Of a stretch of 64,000 nucleotides of DNA, positions 49,166 to 57,873 are shown piece after piece (the stretch's first letter is position 1; every line of letters starts with the position of its first letter). The translations under genes were made by a program, and so were the position numbers. The stretch covers positions 1 through 64,000 of the forward strand of contig NZ_BMQK01000020.1 in the NCBI RefSeq assembly GCF_014648075.1, in the 5' to 3' direction. The notes below the pieces were generated by a model. That model was not told the DNA's origin. It saw only the letters and a list, made by a program, of their open reading frames with translations, and ran no database searches. Origin of the DNA: Streptomyces ruber. Lineage in GTDB: Bacteria; Actinomycetota; Actinomycetes; Streptomycetales; Streptomycetaceae.

Positions 49166-49980
49166 GCGGGGAACACCCGGCGGTGCGGCTCGTCGACGGT
49201 TACGCGCGCGGCGACACGGACCTCGCCGCCGACGACGTGTGGGCGCTGGAGGCCCATCTGGAGGCGTGCCGGATCTGCCGTGACCGGCTGTCGGCCTCCG
49301 TCACCGCGCAGACGCCCGCCGTCACGGCGCTGGTCGGCACCGTGTGGTCCGGCCTCGAACCCCAGCTCGCCGGCACCGCCCCGGCACCGCCCCGGCGGCG
49401 CCGGTCCGCGTGGCTCTCGGGATGGCTGACACCCGTGATGGTGCCGTGGCTGGCCATGGTCGTGACGGTGACACTGCTCGCGTTGCTGCTCGACCTGGCC
49501 GGCACCGGTTCCGGCGCGGTGCCGCCGGTGCTGCTGCTCGCCCCGGTCCTGCCCGTGCTCGGCGTCGCGGCGTCGTGGTCGCGCGGCCTGGACCCGGCGT
49601 ACGAGCTGACGGCCGCCGCGCCCCGGGCGGGGCTGTACCTGGTGCTGCGGCGCACCGCGTCCGTGCTCGCCGTGGTCGTCCCCGCGCTGCTGCCGGTCGG
49701 CTGGGCGACGGGGGTGATGGCCGCCCAGTGGCTGCTGCCCTCACTGGCCCTCACCTCCGCGACCCTGGCACTCGGCGGTGTCGTCGGCGTGACCCGCGCC
49801 GCCGTCGCGCTGGTGGCGGTGTGGGCCGGAGCGGTCGTCGCACCGACCCTCGCCGCGAGCCGTCCGGCCCCCGCCCTGCAGACGGGCGGCCTGCCCGTGT
49901 GGGCGCTGGTCCTCGCACTCGGCACCGCGGTCGTGCTCGCCCGCAGAAGCGCGTACTCCGTGCTGGACGCCCATCGATGA
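49162..49980 (+). CDS. zinc-binding membrane anti-sigma factor
   Basis: A 272-residue protein. The N-terminal ~60 residues are a zinc anti-sigma (ZAS, zf-HC2) domain with H32-x3-C36-x2-C39 (HLEACRICRD), which should bind and hold the sigma factor encoded just upstream. Six hydrophobic helices follow (MVPWLAMVVTVTLLALLLDLAG, PPVLLLAPVLPVLGVAASW, LAVVVPALLPVGWATGVMAAQWLL and others), far more than the single helix of typical ZAS proteins such as RsrA or RseA relatives. So the release signal probably comes through the membrane. Overlaps the ABC ATPase start by four bases. Confidence 0.88.
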   Translation: MSGEHPAVRLVDGYARGDTDLAADDVWALEAHLEACRICRDRLSASVTAQTPAVTALVGTVWSGLEPQLAGTAPAPPRRRRSAWLSGWLTPVMVPWLAMVVTVTLLALLLDLAGTGSGAVPPVLLLAPVLPVLGVAASWSRGLDPAYELTAAAPRAGLYLVLRRTASVLAVVVPALLPVGWATGVMAAQWLLPSLALTSATLALGGVVGVTRAAVALVAVWAGAVVAPTLAASRPAPALQTGGLPVWALVLALGTAVVLARRSAYSVLDAHR

Positions 49981-50831
49981 CCACCTCGACCACCATCACG
50001 ACCACGAGGAAGGACCACCACTTGATGTCCGCGGTGAGCGCGGCCGACATCGCACCGACGCCCTACGCCTGGGAGATCCGGGCCACGGGACTGAAGGTCG
50101 GGGTCGGCAGGAAACGCATGGCGGTCGACGGGCTCGACCTGACACTGGGCACCGGCGTCCACGGCCTGCTCGGCCCCAACGGGGCGGGCAAGACCACCCT
50201 CATCCGGGCGCTGGCCACCGTGCTGCGCCCCGCCGGGGGCACGCTGGAGCTGCTCGGCGAGTCCGTGGGCGGCAGGGGCGGGCACCGTGCGCTGCGCCGC
50301 CGGATCGGCTACCTGCCGCAGGAGTTCGGCTACTACAAACGCTTCACGGCACGCGAGTTCATCGAGTACATGGCGTGGCTGAAGGAGGTGCCCAAGGCGG
50401 ACATCCCCGGGGCCGTGCAGCGCGCGGTGGAACGCGTGGGTCTCGCGGACCGCGCCGACGAGAGGATGAAGGCCCTGTCCGGCGGCATGGTGCGGCGGGT
50501 CGGCATCGCCCAGGCCATCGTCAACGACCCGGCGATCCTCCTCCTCGACGAGCCGACGGTCGGCCTGGACCCCGCACAGCGGCTGCGCTTCCGCGAGCTG
50601 CTGCAGGAGCTCGGTACGGACACCTGCGTGGTCGTCTCCACCCACCTGGTGGAGGACGTCGCCGCCGCCTGCACCGACGTGGTGCTCTTCGCCGAGGGCC
50701 GGCTGGTCTTCCAGGGCACCCCGGACGAACTGGCCGCGGCCGGCGGCCCCGAGCACGTGGGCGACAGCCCGCTGGAGCGTGGCTACTCGGCGCTGCTGCA
50801 GGGACCCGGGCGGGGAAGGGGCACCTGGTGA
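49977..50831 (+). CDS. ABC transporter ATP-binding protein
   Basis: A 284-residue ATPase. Walker A is LLGPNGAGKTTLIRAL, the Q-loop YLPQEFGYY, the signature ALSGGMVRRVGIAQ, Walker B ILLLDEPTVGLD and the switch His VVSTHLVED; this is the drug/antibiotic or ABC-2 type ATPase class. ATG 49977 overlaps the anti-sigma stop; an ATG at 50023 with AGGAAGGA before it may be the real start. It should pair with the next-door permease. Confidence 0.93.
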   Translation: MTTSTTITTTRKDHHLMSAVSAADIAPTPYAWEIRATGLKVGVGRKRMAVDGLDLTLGTGVHGLLGPNGAGKTTLIRALATVLRPAGGTLELLGESVGGRGGHRALRRRIGYLPQEFGYYKRFTAREFIEYMAWLKEVPKADIPGAVQRAVERVGLADRADERMKALSGGMVRRVGIAQAIVNDPAILLLDEPTVGLDPAQRLRFRELLQELGTDTCVVVSTHLVEDVAAACTDVVLFAEGRLVFQGTPDELAAAGGPEHVGDSPLERGYSALLQGPGRGRGTW

Positions 50832-52231
50832 ACACGCGCGTCCTGCGCACCGAGCTGAAGCGTTCCGTCGCCCCCTGGGCCGGCGCCGTGATCCTGACGA
50901 GCGCGCTGGCGTTCCTGTACCTGCTGGACGCCGCGTGGTGGAGGGGCACCACGGCGTGGACGGCCCAGTGGACGTCCCTGGCCCTGTGGACCCGCGGCCT
51001 GCTGTTCTACCTGTGGCCGCTCGCCGTGGGACTCGGCGCGCTGCAGGGCCTGCGCGACCACCGCTCGAAGACGTCCGAGCTGCTGGCCACCACACCGCGT
51101 CCCGCCTGGCAGCGCGCCGCCACGCTGGCGGGCACGACGGCGCTCACCGTGACCTCGGCCTTCGCGCTGCTCGTCCTCGTGGGCGGGGTCCAAGTGCTCG
51201 CCGGCACCGCGTACACGCACGCCGGATGGCTGCCGATCTCGCTGGTGGGGGCGCTCTCCCTCGTCGCGGGAGCCGTACTCGGCATGGGCGCCGGGCGCGC
51301 CCTGCCCTCCGCGCTCACCCCGCCGCTGCTGGCCATGGGCGCCTTCGTGTTCACGGCGCTCCTGCACTCGTCGCTCGGCCGGACACAGACGGTCACGGAC
51401 GAGGGGCTCCCGATCACGGAGCCGAACCGCCTCTCGCTGCTGTCACCGGCGGTGGAGGAGGTGCGCGACGTGCTCGTCACCCTCTCCGCCTCCGTGCACG
51501 TCGGACAGACGATCTGGCTGCTCGGCCTGGCCGCGGCCGGCTTCGCGCTGCTGGTCGCCGCGACCCCGCGCGCCCGGCTGCTCGCCCTGACGCCCCTCCT
51601 GGCGGGCGCCGCGATCGCCCTGCTCGTCCTGCCCTCCGACCCGCGCCGCATGTACGTCGTCGACGAGACCGCCGCGGAGCTGGTGTGCGACGGCCCGGTG
51701 TGCGTGGCCAGGACGCACGAGGCACGGCTCGCCGGCCTGGCGGGCCCCGGCAAGGAGGCGCTGCGCCTGCTGCGCGGCGCCCTGGGCGACCGGGCGCCGG
51801 TCTCGGTCCGGGAGAACACCGCCGTACTGCCGGAGGGCACCACGCCGCGGTGGTCCCGCGAGACCGTGCTCTTCGGCTTCGACGACGGCATCGTCGCCGC
51901 CGCCGCGACGGACGAGGAACTGACCCGGGCCCTGATCGCCAAGGCCTTGGTGCCAGGGTGCACCCCCGTCGGCTGGAGCGGCTACGGGGGAGACGAGTAC
52001 GCGCAGCCCGTCGCGGCGGGCTGGGTCCTCGGAACCTTCCGGCCGCTCCCCGGCAACGGGGAGTCGGCGAGCTGGCGCCGCGAGGCCGACGCCCGGAGCC
52101 GTCCGGTGTGGGAGCAACTCATGGCACTGCCACGGTCCGAACAGCTCCCCCGGATCGACGCGATGCGCGCCGCCGCCCTCTCCTGCGAGGGCGACCCGTT
52201 CGACGAGCTGTCCGGCGGTGCGTCCCGGTGA
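50828..52231 (+). CDS. ABC-2 type permease with C-terminal soluble domain
   Basis: A 467-residue membrane protein. About six helices lie in residues 15-270 (for example GAVILTSALAFLYLLDAAWW, LLFYLWPLAVGLGALQGL, VTSAFALLVLVGGVQVLAG and PLLAGAAIALLVLP), with the ABC-2-like loop RSKTSELLATTPRPAWQR between helices 2 and 3. From about residue 275 a soluble segment with AAELVCDGPVCVARTHEARLAGL (two cysteines) and EENTAVLPEGTTPRW-like beta structure runs to the end, probably outside the membrane. The domain resembles no family I know. GTG start overlaps the ATPase stop. Confidence 0.85.
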   Translation: MNTRVLRTELKRSVAPWAGAVILTSALAFLYLLDAAWWRGTTAWTAQWTSLALWTRGLLFYLWPLAVGLGALQGLRDHRSKTSELLATTPRPAWQRAATLAGTTALTVTSAFALLVLVGGVQVLAGTAYTHAGWLPISLVGALSLVAGAVLGMGAGRALPSALTPPLLAMGAFVFTALLHSSLGRTQTVTDEGLPITEPNRLSLLSPAVEEVRDVLVTLSASVHVGQTIWLLGLAAAGFALLVAATPRARLLALTPLLAGAAIALLVLPSDPRRMYVVDETAAELVCDGPVCVARTHEARLAGLAGPGKEALRLLRGALGDRAPVSVRENTAVLPEGTTPRWSRETVLFGFDDGIVAAAATDEELTRALIAKALVPGCTPVGWSGYGGDEYAQPVAAGWVLGTFRPLPGNGESASWRREADARSRPVWEQLMALPRSEQLPRIDAMRAAALSCEGDPFDELSGGASR

Positions 52232-52800
52232 GATGGGTGACGCTGTACGCGCGCTCGCGGCAGGTGCCCGCGACGCTCGCCGCGGTGGTGATCGGCACGG
52301 TGGCGGTGTGGACGCTCGCCGGCGACGGCGGGGGGCCCGGCGACCCGCGGCTGCCCGCCCTCGTCCTCGCCGCGGGAGCGATGGCCGCCTCGACCGGGCT
52401 CAGCGGGCAGGACCGCGACCTGGACCGGACCGCCGCGATCCGCTGGGCGCCCCGCCGGGCGGCGCACGTGCTGCTCGCCGGCGCGGCCGTCGCCGCGGTG
52501 CTGCCGGCGGTGCAGACGACGGGGAAGGACCTGGCCACCGTCGCGTTCGTGGTCCGGGACGGCGCGGGCCTGATGGGGCTCGCCGCCGTCGGAGCGGCGG
52601 TGTGCGGCGGACAGTACGCGTGGACGCTGCCGTTCACCTGGCTCTCGTTCGCCTTCTTCGCCCCGCCCCCGACGAGTACGCCCCTGCGGGTGGCGTCCTG
52701 GATGCTGCTGCCACCCGGCACGGCGGCGGGCACCTGGACGGCACTGGCCCTCACCGTCGCGGGCACCGCCGCCTACGCCGTCGCGGGTCCGAGGCGATAG
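52228..52800 (+). CDS. membrane protein of the sigma/ABC operon
   Basis: A 190-residue hydrophobic protein with about five helices (ATLAAVVIGTVAVWTLAG, LPALVLAAGAMAASTGLSG, AAHVLLAGAAVAAVLPAV, GAGLMGLAAVGAAVCGGQYAWTLPFTWLSFAF, and WTALALTVAGTAAYAVAG). It most likely forms the second, shorter permease subunit. It has no ABC-2 motifs that I recognise. GTG start overlaps the preceding stop by four bases, completing a five-gene, fully coupled operon. Confidence 0.8.
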   Translation: MRWVTLYARSRQVPATLAAVVIGTVAVWTLAGDGGGPGDPRLPALVLAAGAMAASTGLSGQDRDLDRTAAIRWAPRRAAHVLLAGAAVAAVLPAVQTTGKDLATVAFVVRDGAGLMGLAAVGAAVCGGQYAWTLPFTWLSFAFFAPPPTSTPLRVASWMLLPPGTAAGTWTALALTVAGTAAYAVAGPRR

Positions 52801-52860
52801 CCGGCCCGGACGACCGGACCGGCGCCGATCCCGGCGGGGCGGCCGACGCGACGGGGTCCG

Positions 52861-53406
52861 TCACCGCGGCCGGAGCGGCAGCGGGCCGAGAGGAAGGACG
52901 GTACGGGTGCCGCTGTCGTAGCTGCGCGCCGCGGTGAAGCTGCCGGGCCCGGGGCGGGTGCCGTCGAGCACGCCCTCGGCACCGGCCCAGTCCTGGGCGC
53001 GGTCCCGGCTGCGGGCCAGGGTCAGATGCGGGTCCCAGTCGCCGGGGCGGTGCAGCGGGTTGAGCCGGCCCGTGCCCGGCGAGGAGGCGAGCAGCCGCCA
53101 CACCGCGGCGTGCACGGCCAGCAGGGCCGGGTCGGGGTCCAGCCGCCACACCAGTACGCGGACCCGCCCCTCGTACCGGTGCAGAGCGGTCACGCGCAGC
53201 GGCGGGGGCGGCACCTGCAGGATCCGGGTCAGCGCTGCCGGCACCGGCCCGGGCAGGCCGTCGCAGGCGGCGAGGGTGAGATGCGGCCGGTTGGTGGGGT
53301 GCCGGTGCCCCACCTGACTCGGCAGACCCGCCGCGGCCAGCCGCTCCCAGGCCTCCCGTACCAGCCGGCAGCTGACCGGGTCCGGCAGCAGCTCGACGGT
53401 GCGCAC
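52861..53406 (-). CDS. 2'-5' RNA ligase family protein
   Basis: A 181-residue 2H phosphoesterase. The two catalytic HxT motifs are NRPHLTLAACDG (H42) and WDPHLTLARS (H127), separated by about 85 residues as expected. Family members join or cleave 2'-5' linkages and act on cyclic phosphodiesters; the in vivo role in bacteria is unknown. GTG 53406 is the start, with the RTVELLPDP strand near the N-terminus. Convergent with the ABC operon. Confidence 0.88.
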   Translation of the reverse strand: MRTVELLPDPVSCRLVREAWERLAAAGLPSQVGHRHPTNRPHLTLAACDGLPGPVPAALTRILQVPPPPLRVTALHRYEGRVRVLVWRLDPDPALLAVHAAVWRLLASSPGTGRLNPLHRPGDWDPHLTLARSRDRAQDWAGAEGVLDGTRPGPGSFTAARSYDSGTRTVLPLGPLPLRPR

Positions 53407-53607
53407 CCCGGCACTCTAGACCGTGCCGTACGTGGTGAGACGGACGGCTCGTCGTGGACGCCGTCCGCCGGCCGCACCGGCTCGTGCCTTGCCGGCCCAC
53501 GTACGGAGTCCCGCTGCCGACCGGCGCCCCGACCGAAGGTGTCGCGGAGCCGGACGACGATCGCGGCGCTCAGACGCCGCTCAGGCGCATGCGGCGGCGA
53601 GCGGTCC

Positions 53608-54852
53608 TCAGGATCTCATCGCGGGCGAGATGTAGACGGGGGAGAGGCGGAAGCCGTCGAACCAGGCGGTCAGGCGCTGCGCCTCCGCTTCCAGCAGGCG
53701 CCGTTCCGTGGGCGTGACCGGCTCCAGCAGCCGGAGACGTACGTGGCCGGCGTGGTCCTGCGTCCAGCAGCCCACCGCCCGGCCGTTGACCCAGGCGGTC
53801 GTGCCGGCGTTGCCCCGGCGTTCGAACAGCTGGTCACGGTGGGGGCCGAGGTAGAAGTCACGTCCGTGCCAGCCCATCACGGTCGGATCGAGGACGGGCA
53901 GCAGAGCCGCCCAGGGCCCGGGGTCGGTGACCTGCTCAAGGTCGTCGGGCAGCAGCCAGCCGGTCGCTCCGCCGTCCAGCGTGACGGGAAGCGCATCGAG
54001 GCCGGCGAGGGCGGCACGGACGATCGCCTTGGTGGCGCCGAGCCACCACACGATGTCGTCCTCGGTACCGGGCCCGAAGGTGTACAGCCAGCGGCGCACG
54101 ATCTCGCGGTAGCCGGCGGCGGCGTCGAGGGCGGCGGGCGGCGTGCCGAGCCATGCGCGCATCAGGGTCCAGCGCGGCCGGGAGGTGTACCAGCCACCGG
54201 TGTTGGCGCCGCGCACGATGTCGGCGGCGGCGCCCAGCTGGGTCAGTACCCGTGAGGCGGTCCAGGGGGCACCGGGCCTGACCGTGACCTTCACGTCGAT
54301 GCCCGGTACGGCCCGGCGGATCTCCTGGGCCGTACGGCCGTCAGCGGCGGTGGCGAGCAGGGCGAGGACCTCGGCGCGGGCCCGGTCGAGCCAGTCGTGG
54401 CCGTCGGGCGCGAGGCCGGCCGCGACGATGTCAGCGGCCATGCGGGCGCGCTCGGCGGCGGCGACCCGGGCGGACGGGCCGGCCCAGGCGGCGGGGAGCA
54501 GATCCCGGGGGAAGACGAACAGCGTCCGGCGCATGGCGAGCTGCTTGACCAGGACGCGGTCGGTGTGGAGCGCGCGGGCGACCTCGGCGGTCGTCGGCGC
54601 GTCCATCCGGGCGTGACAGGCGAGGTGGACGGTGGCCGGCTCGGTGGCGTGCAGAACGGTCATCGCCCGGGTGACGGCCTGCGGCGATGCGGCACGGAAC
54701 GCCGGGGCCAGCGCGTGCCGGACGGCGAGCCGGGCGCGGCGTTCCGCGTCGGTGACGTGACGCACGGGCGGGCCGGGGACGTTCCGGCTCGGTCGGGGGC
54801 GGCCCGAGGAGTCCGGTGACCGGCGCAGGGAGGCTGTTGGCATGGGATGCAT
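53608..54852 (-). CDS. winged-helix DNA-binding protein, AlkZ/YcaQ-like
   Basis: A 414-residue protein of the HTH_42 family that includes AlkZ and YcaQ DNA glycosylases, which unhook interstrand crosslinks or remove alkylated bases. Visible parts are RHALAPAFRAASPQAVTRAMTVLHATEP, RALHTDRVLVKQLAMRRTLFVFPRDLLP, the wing region RPRWTLMRAWLGTPPA and the C-terminal GRDFYLGPHRDQLFERRGNAGTTAWVNGRAVGCW. The AlkZ catalytic QxQ (QFQ) motif is not visible, so it may be a non-glycosylase member. Start is uncertain: MHPMPT at 54852 is used, an alternative GTG (VRHVTDAER) begins about 54775 and would be close to the conserved region. Confidence 0.82.
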   Translation of the reverse strand: MHPMPTASLRRSPDSSGRPRPSRNVPGPPVRHVTDAERRARLAVRHALAPAFRAASPQAVTRAMTVLHATEPATVHLACHARMDAPTTAEVARALHTDRVLVKQLAMRRTLFVFPRDLLPAAWAGPSARVAAAERARMAADIVAAGLAPDGHDWLDRARAEVLALLATAADGRTAQEIRRAVPGIDVKVTVRPGAPWTASRVLTQLGAAADIVRGANTGGWYTSRPRWTLMRAWLGTPPAALDAAAGYREIVRRWLYTFGPGTEDDIVWWLGATKAIVRAALAGLDALPVTLDGGATGWLLPDDLEQVTDPGPWAALLPVLDPTVMGWHGRDFYLGPHRDQLFERRGNAGTTAWVNGRAVGCWTQDHAGHVRLRLLEPVTPTERRLLEAEAQRLTAWFDGFRLSPVYISPAMRS

Positions 54853-54994
54853 CGTCCCCGGGGTAGCGGCCACCTGCTGACCGCTACCCCAGCGCCCCGG
54901 AAGTCGCGAAGCCGGGCGTGCGCCCGTCGCTCACTGCCCGCCGGGCACCCGTGCGCCGACCAGCGATCTCCCGGTACCCGGCAGGACCCGGAAG

Positions 54995-55239
54995 CGGGAC
55001 CGCCGTGCCGGTCGTCGATGAAGTCACTGTCGCCGTGCACGACGGGGACCGGGACGTCGGCCTCTGTTCCGTACGAGGCGAGCGGCAGGCGCACGGCCGA
55101 GACGGTGCCCGGAGCACAGCCGGCCGTGATCCCCGGCGCGCCGCACGGACTCGACGTGCCGCACACCGAGGGGTTCGGCCAGGCCCTCCTCGGCTTCCTC
55201 GACGAGCTGGACCGGCCGACTGACCGACTGACCGCGTGA
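54995..55239 (+). pseudogene. alpha/beta hydrolase C-terminal fragment, chloroperoxidase-like
   Basis: Two short frames spell the end of a non-heme chloroperoxidase-type hydrolase. VTVAVHDGDRDVGL is the strand with the catalytic Asp (VVHGDxD). SVPYEASGRRTAETVPGAQ and VIPGAPHGLDVPHTEGFGQALLGFLDEL follow in another frame, including the catalytic His region. The first 200 residues and the nucleophile are absent. This is a decayed relic. Confidence 0.6.
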
Positions 55240-55449
55240 GCGACTGCCCCGGGTGGGCGCCGCGCCGCCCTGGACCGCCCCCGGCCCTCAACCGCCCCTT
55301 CGCGTGCTGCCGGGCGGAGGGGCGGTGTGCGCGCAGGGAGTGACTCACGGGGGGCGGGGGATGCCGGGGTGCCCGCGTCATGCCCGCCGGCCCTCGGCAC
55401 GCCGCTGCTCGATCAGGGCGGCTCGCCGGGTGTGCCTCGGGCCCATGGC
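55240..55449. other. short intergenic sequence
   Basis: Nothing recognisable; GC-rich, with no credible gene, between the hydrolase relic and the lipoprotein gene end. Confidence 0.4.
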
Positions 55450-56001
55450 TCAGTAGCGCACCGCCCGGTGCACTGTCGCGCGTATCTCACCTGCCAGGTC
55501 ATGGGTGCTGCGGGCGTCGGCCTCGGCCGACTTGCCGGCAGGGACGTCGCCGACAGTGACGACGGCCGTATCCAGCCGGTTGCCGTGCGGGTCGGCGAAG
55601 TCCACCTGCACGGCGAAGGACTCCCGGGAGCCCGTGGTGTTGCGCACGGTGACCGGGACCGAGGTTCGTCCGTCGCTGTCGGTGACCGGTTTGCCGAGCT
55701 GCACGTCGTTCATGACGTCGACACCGTCCCGGATCTCGTCCAGCTTGCGTTCCGCCTCGGCTGTCGCCGACGCCAGTGCCTCGGCTGCCTGCGACGGGAG
55801 TGACGACGCGGCGGAGGGAACCGCCTCGCCCAGTGAGCTCGCCGCCGACGCGGCCCGGCTGGCCGGGTCGGCGGGAGCGGCTCCGCCGCCCTCGCCGGAG
55901 CAGCCGGTCAGTGCGGCCGCGGCCAGTGCCACGACCGCTGCCAGGGCTGCTCCCGTCGCCCGGTGTGCCCGGTGACTCGCCATGTCCGCCATGCCTGCCA
56001 T
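55450..56001 (-). CDS. putative lipoprotein
   Basis: A 183-residue precursor with a signal peptide ending in a lipobox LTGC (Cys34). The mature N-terminus is Gly/Ala/Ser-rich and disordered (GEGGGAAPADPASRAAS), then a helix (QAAEALASATAEAERKLDEIRDG) and a beta domain with TSVPVTVRNTTGSRESFAVQVDFADPHGNRLDTAVVTVGDVPAGKSAEADARS, which looks like an FxLYD-type immunoglobulin fold. GGAGG five bases before the ATG at 56001 supports the start. Function unknown. Confidence 0.8.
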   Translation of the reverse strand: MAGMADMASHRAHRATGAALAAVVALAAAALTGCSGEGGGAAPADPASRAASAASSLGEAVPSAASSLPSQAAEALASATAEAERKLDEIRDGVDVMNDVQLGKPVTDSDGRTSVPVTVRNTTGSRESFAVQVDFADPHGNRLDTAVVTVGDVPAGKSAEADARSTHDLAGEIRATVHRAVRY

Positions 56002-56457
56002 GTCGCCTCCAGGGTCTCGTGCGGTGTGTGCACTCACGCGCGGGGCGAGCGCCTTGCTCCGGGCCTTCGGCCGGTGTGGCCGTGTCCTGTGTCGCTTTGG
56101 TGCTGTGCGTTGTGCCGCTGTGCGTTGTGCGGAGAGGTCACGGCGCCAGAGGAAGTGGGACGTGCCCCGCCGTCTCGTCGTTCCGGGCAGCCGCACTGTT
56201 TCCGCCAGCCACCCGCTGATGGGTCGGTGCGACGCGGCGAGGTGGTGGTCAGTGATCCACGGCCCACCGACCGTCACATTGCCCCCACGCTCATCAACGC
56301 GCCGACTCACCGCGGTCGTCGAGAGGATCAGCTGCCACGGCTCGATACGAGGGCCTGAACGGTGCCGGCGGCAGCTGCGGGAGACGCGGAGCCGTGCCAC
56401 CATCGCTTCCGTGCGCAGCCGCTGCGCATGCCGGCATACGAAGGTCGAGGTGGCGCG
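56002..56457. other. intergenic region between lipoprotein and kinase-like genes
   Basis: About 455 bases with no supported gene. A 15-bp-period repeat of GCTGTGCGTTGTGC (56102-56115 and 56117-56130) is the only notable pattern. Frames are Arg/Pro-rich and unsupported. Confidence 0.45.
56102..56130. repeat. 15-bp tandem duplication
   Basis: GCTGTGCGTTGTGC occurs twice, 15 bases apart, 100-130 bases upstream of the lipoprotein start. Confidence 0.6.
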
Positions 56458-57420
56458 GTGACCAACCCCGATGGGGCGGCGGCTGCCCGACCGTTGGCAC
56501 TGGCCTGGGCGAGTCGGCACCTGGAGGCCGGCGAACGGATCGTCGGGATCGGCGTCCTGCACGGCGGCATCACTGCCGAGATGCGGAGGCTGACCATCGG
56601 TACGCGCGACGGAGGTACCCGCGACCTGGTGCTGCGGACCTTCGTCGACCCGTTCTCGGTGGAGCGCGCCGAGGACTGGCTGAACAGGGAGGCCGGCGCC
56701 CTGCTCCAGCTCGCGGGGACCGGCGTACCGGCTCCTGGACTCGTCGCGGTCGATCCGACCGCCGCGCATTGCGAATACCCGTCACTCCTGATGACACATC
56801 TGACGGGCCGGACGGTCCTCGACGATGAAGGCCTGGAACCGCGCCTCCACCTGTTGGCTCGTCAACTCGTGGCGATCCATGCCGTGCGGCCCACCGAACG
56901 GCCCGCCGGGTATGTGACGTTGACGACCGCTGACACTGTCGTCACTCCGAAGGGCGCCGACACGGCGGCATGGGCCGCGGCGATCGACGTGCTCCGCAAG
57001 CCGCCGCCGCCCTGTGAAGGGCGGTTCCTGCACCGGGATTTCCAGCCCGGCAACGTGCTGTTCGACGCACCGCCCGAAAGGCCGGCAGATGTCCGGATCA
57101 CCGGTGTCGTCGACTGGGCAGCGGCCTCCTGGGGTCCGGCGGATCTCGATGTGGCGCACTGCTCGACCAATCTCGCACTGCTCCACGGCCCGGAGTGGGG
57201 CCTGCGGTTCACGGAGGCGTACGAGGAGGCCGGCGGTGTGCTGGCTGCGGCCGCGAGCGAGCGGCTGTACTGGCGGGTGCGGGACGGGCTGGCGTGCTCG
57301 GAGGAAGTCCAGCAGGTGGCGCGGCCATGGCGGGAGGCAGGAAGGACCGAGCTGACGACGCGAGTCGTGGAGGCACGGCTGGATGCCTACGTCACCGCCC
57401 TGATGGACACACCGGGCTGA
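56458..57420 (+). CDS. aminoglycoside phosphotransferase-family protein
   Basis: A 320-residue APH/choline-kinase-like protein. The kinase core shows RFLHRDFQPGNVLFD (catalytic HxDxxxxN: HRDFQPGN) and ITGVVDWAAASWGPADLDV (the DFG-like D). The N-terminal lobe has GERIVGIGVLHGGITAEMRRL and LVLRTFVDPFS (lysine is not obvious). Substrate may be a small metabolite rather than an aminoglycoside, as most such actinobacterial proteins. GTG 56458 with GAGG upstream is preferred; ATG 56428 would add 10 residues. Confidence 0.87.
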   Translation: MTNPDGAAAARPLALAWASRHLEAGERIVGIGVLHGGITAEMRRLTIGTRDGGTRDLVLRTFVDPFSVERAEDWLNREAGALLQLAGTGVPAPGLVAVDPTAAHCEYPSLLMTHLTGRTVLDDEGLEPRLHLLARQLVAIHAVRPTERPAGYVTLTTADTVVTPKGADTAAWAAAIDVLRKPPPPCEGRFLHRDFQPGNVLFDAPPERPADVRITGVVDWAAASWGPADLDVAHCSTNLALLHGPEWGLRFTEAYEEAGGVLAAAASERLYWRVRDGLACSEEVQQVARPWREAGRTELTTRVVEARLDAYVTALMDTPG

Positions 57421-57873
57421 ACGAGAGCGACCTGGGGCGCGGGCACGGTAGCGGGCATCGGGCCGTACACGGCCACACGCTGCACGGCCTCCGGCCCGAC
57501 CCACGGGTCCTTCCGTCCCCGGCGTGGCGAGCGGCGGTGCGGAGGAGCGTACGGTCCGGCCGCGGGCGTGGGCGGCGCCGTGGTGGTCGTTCGGGTTCAG
57601 AGGATCGGCGATGCGCATGCCGATGGCGGAGAGCTGTTCGATCCGCTTCGATGCCGGCGTTGCGGCTCTGCCGGATGCCGGGTGCCGGGTGTCGGGGCGC
57701 CGGGGGATTTGGGGGTGCCCTTAGGGACTTCCCCGGGCTGGGGCCGTACGGCATCAGGGTCGAGCATCGTCGGGCGAGAGGATCCGCCGGGACGGTGTGA
57801 CCGCCAGGATGAGTGCCGACCGGGAACGCCCCCGGTGCTTTCCCCGTTCGCCCGCCCTAGGAGATCCTCACTC
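57421..57873. other. intergenic region before the serine hydrolase
   Basis: About 450 bases with no supported gene. One frame reads SCSIRFDAGVAALPDAGCRVSG but has no start signal. No clear palindrome or repeat was seen. Confidence 0.45.
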
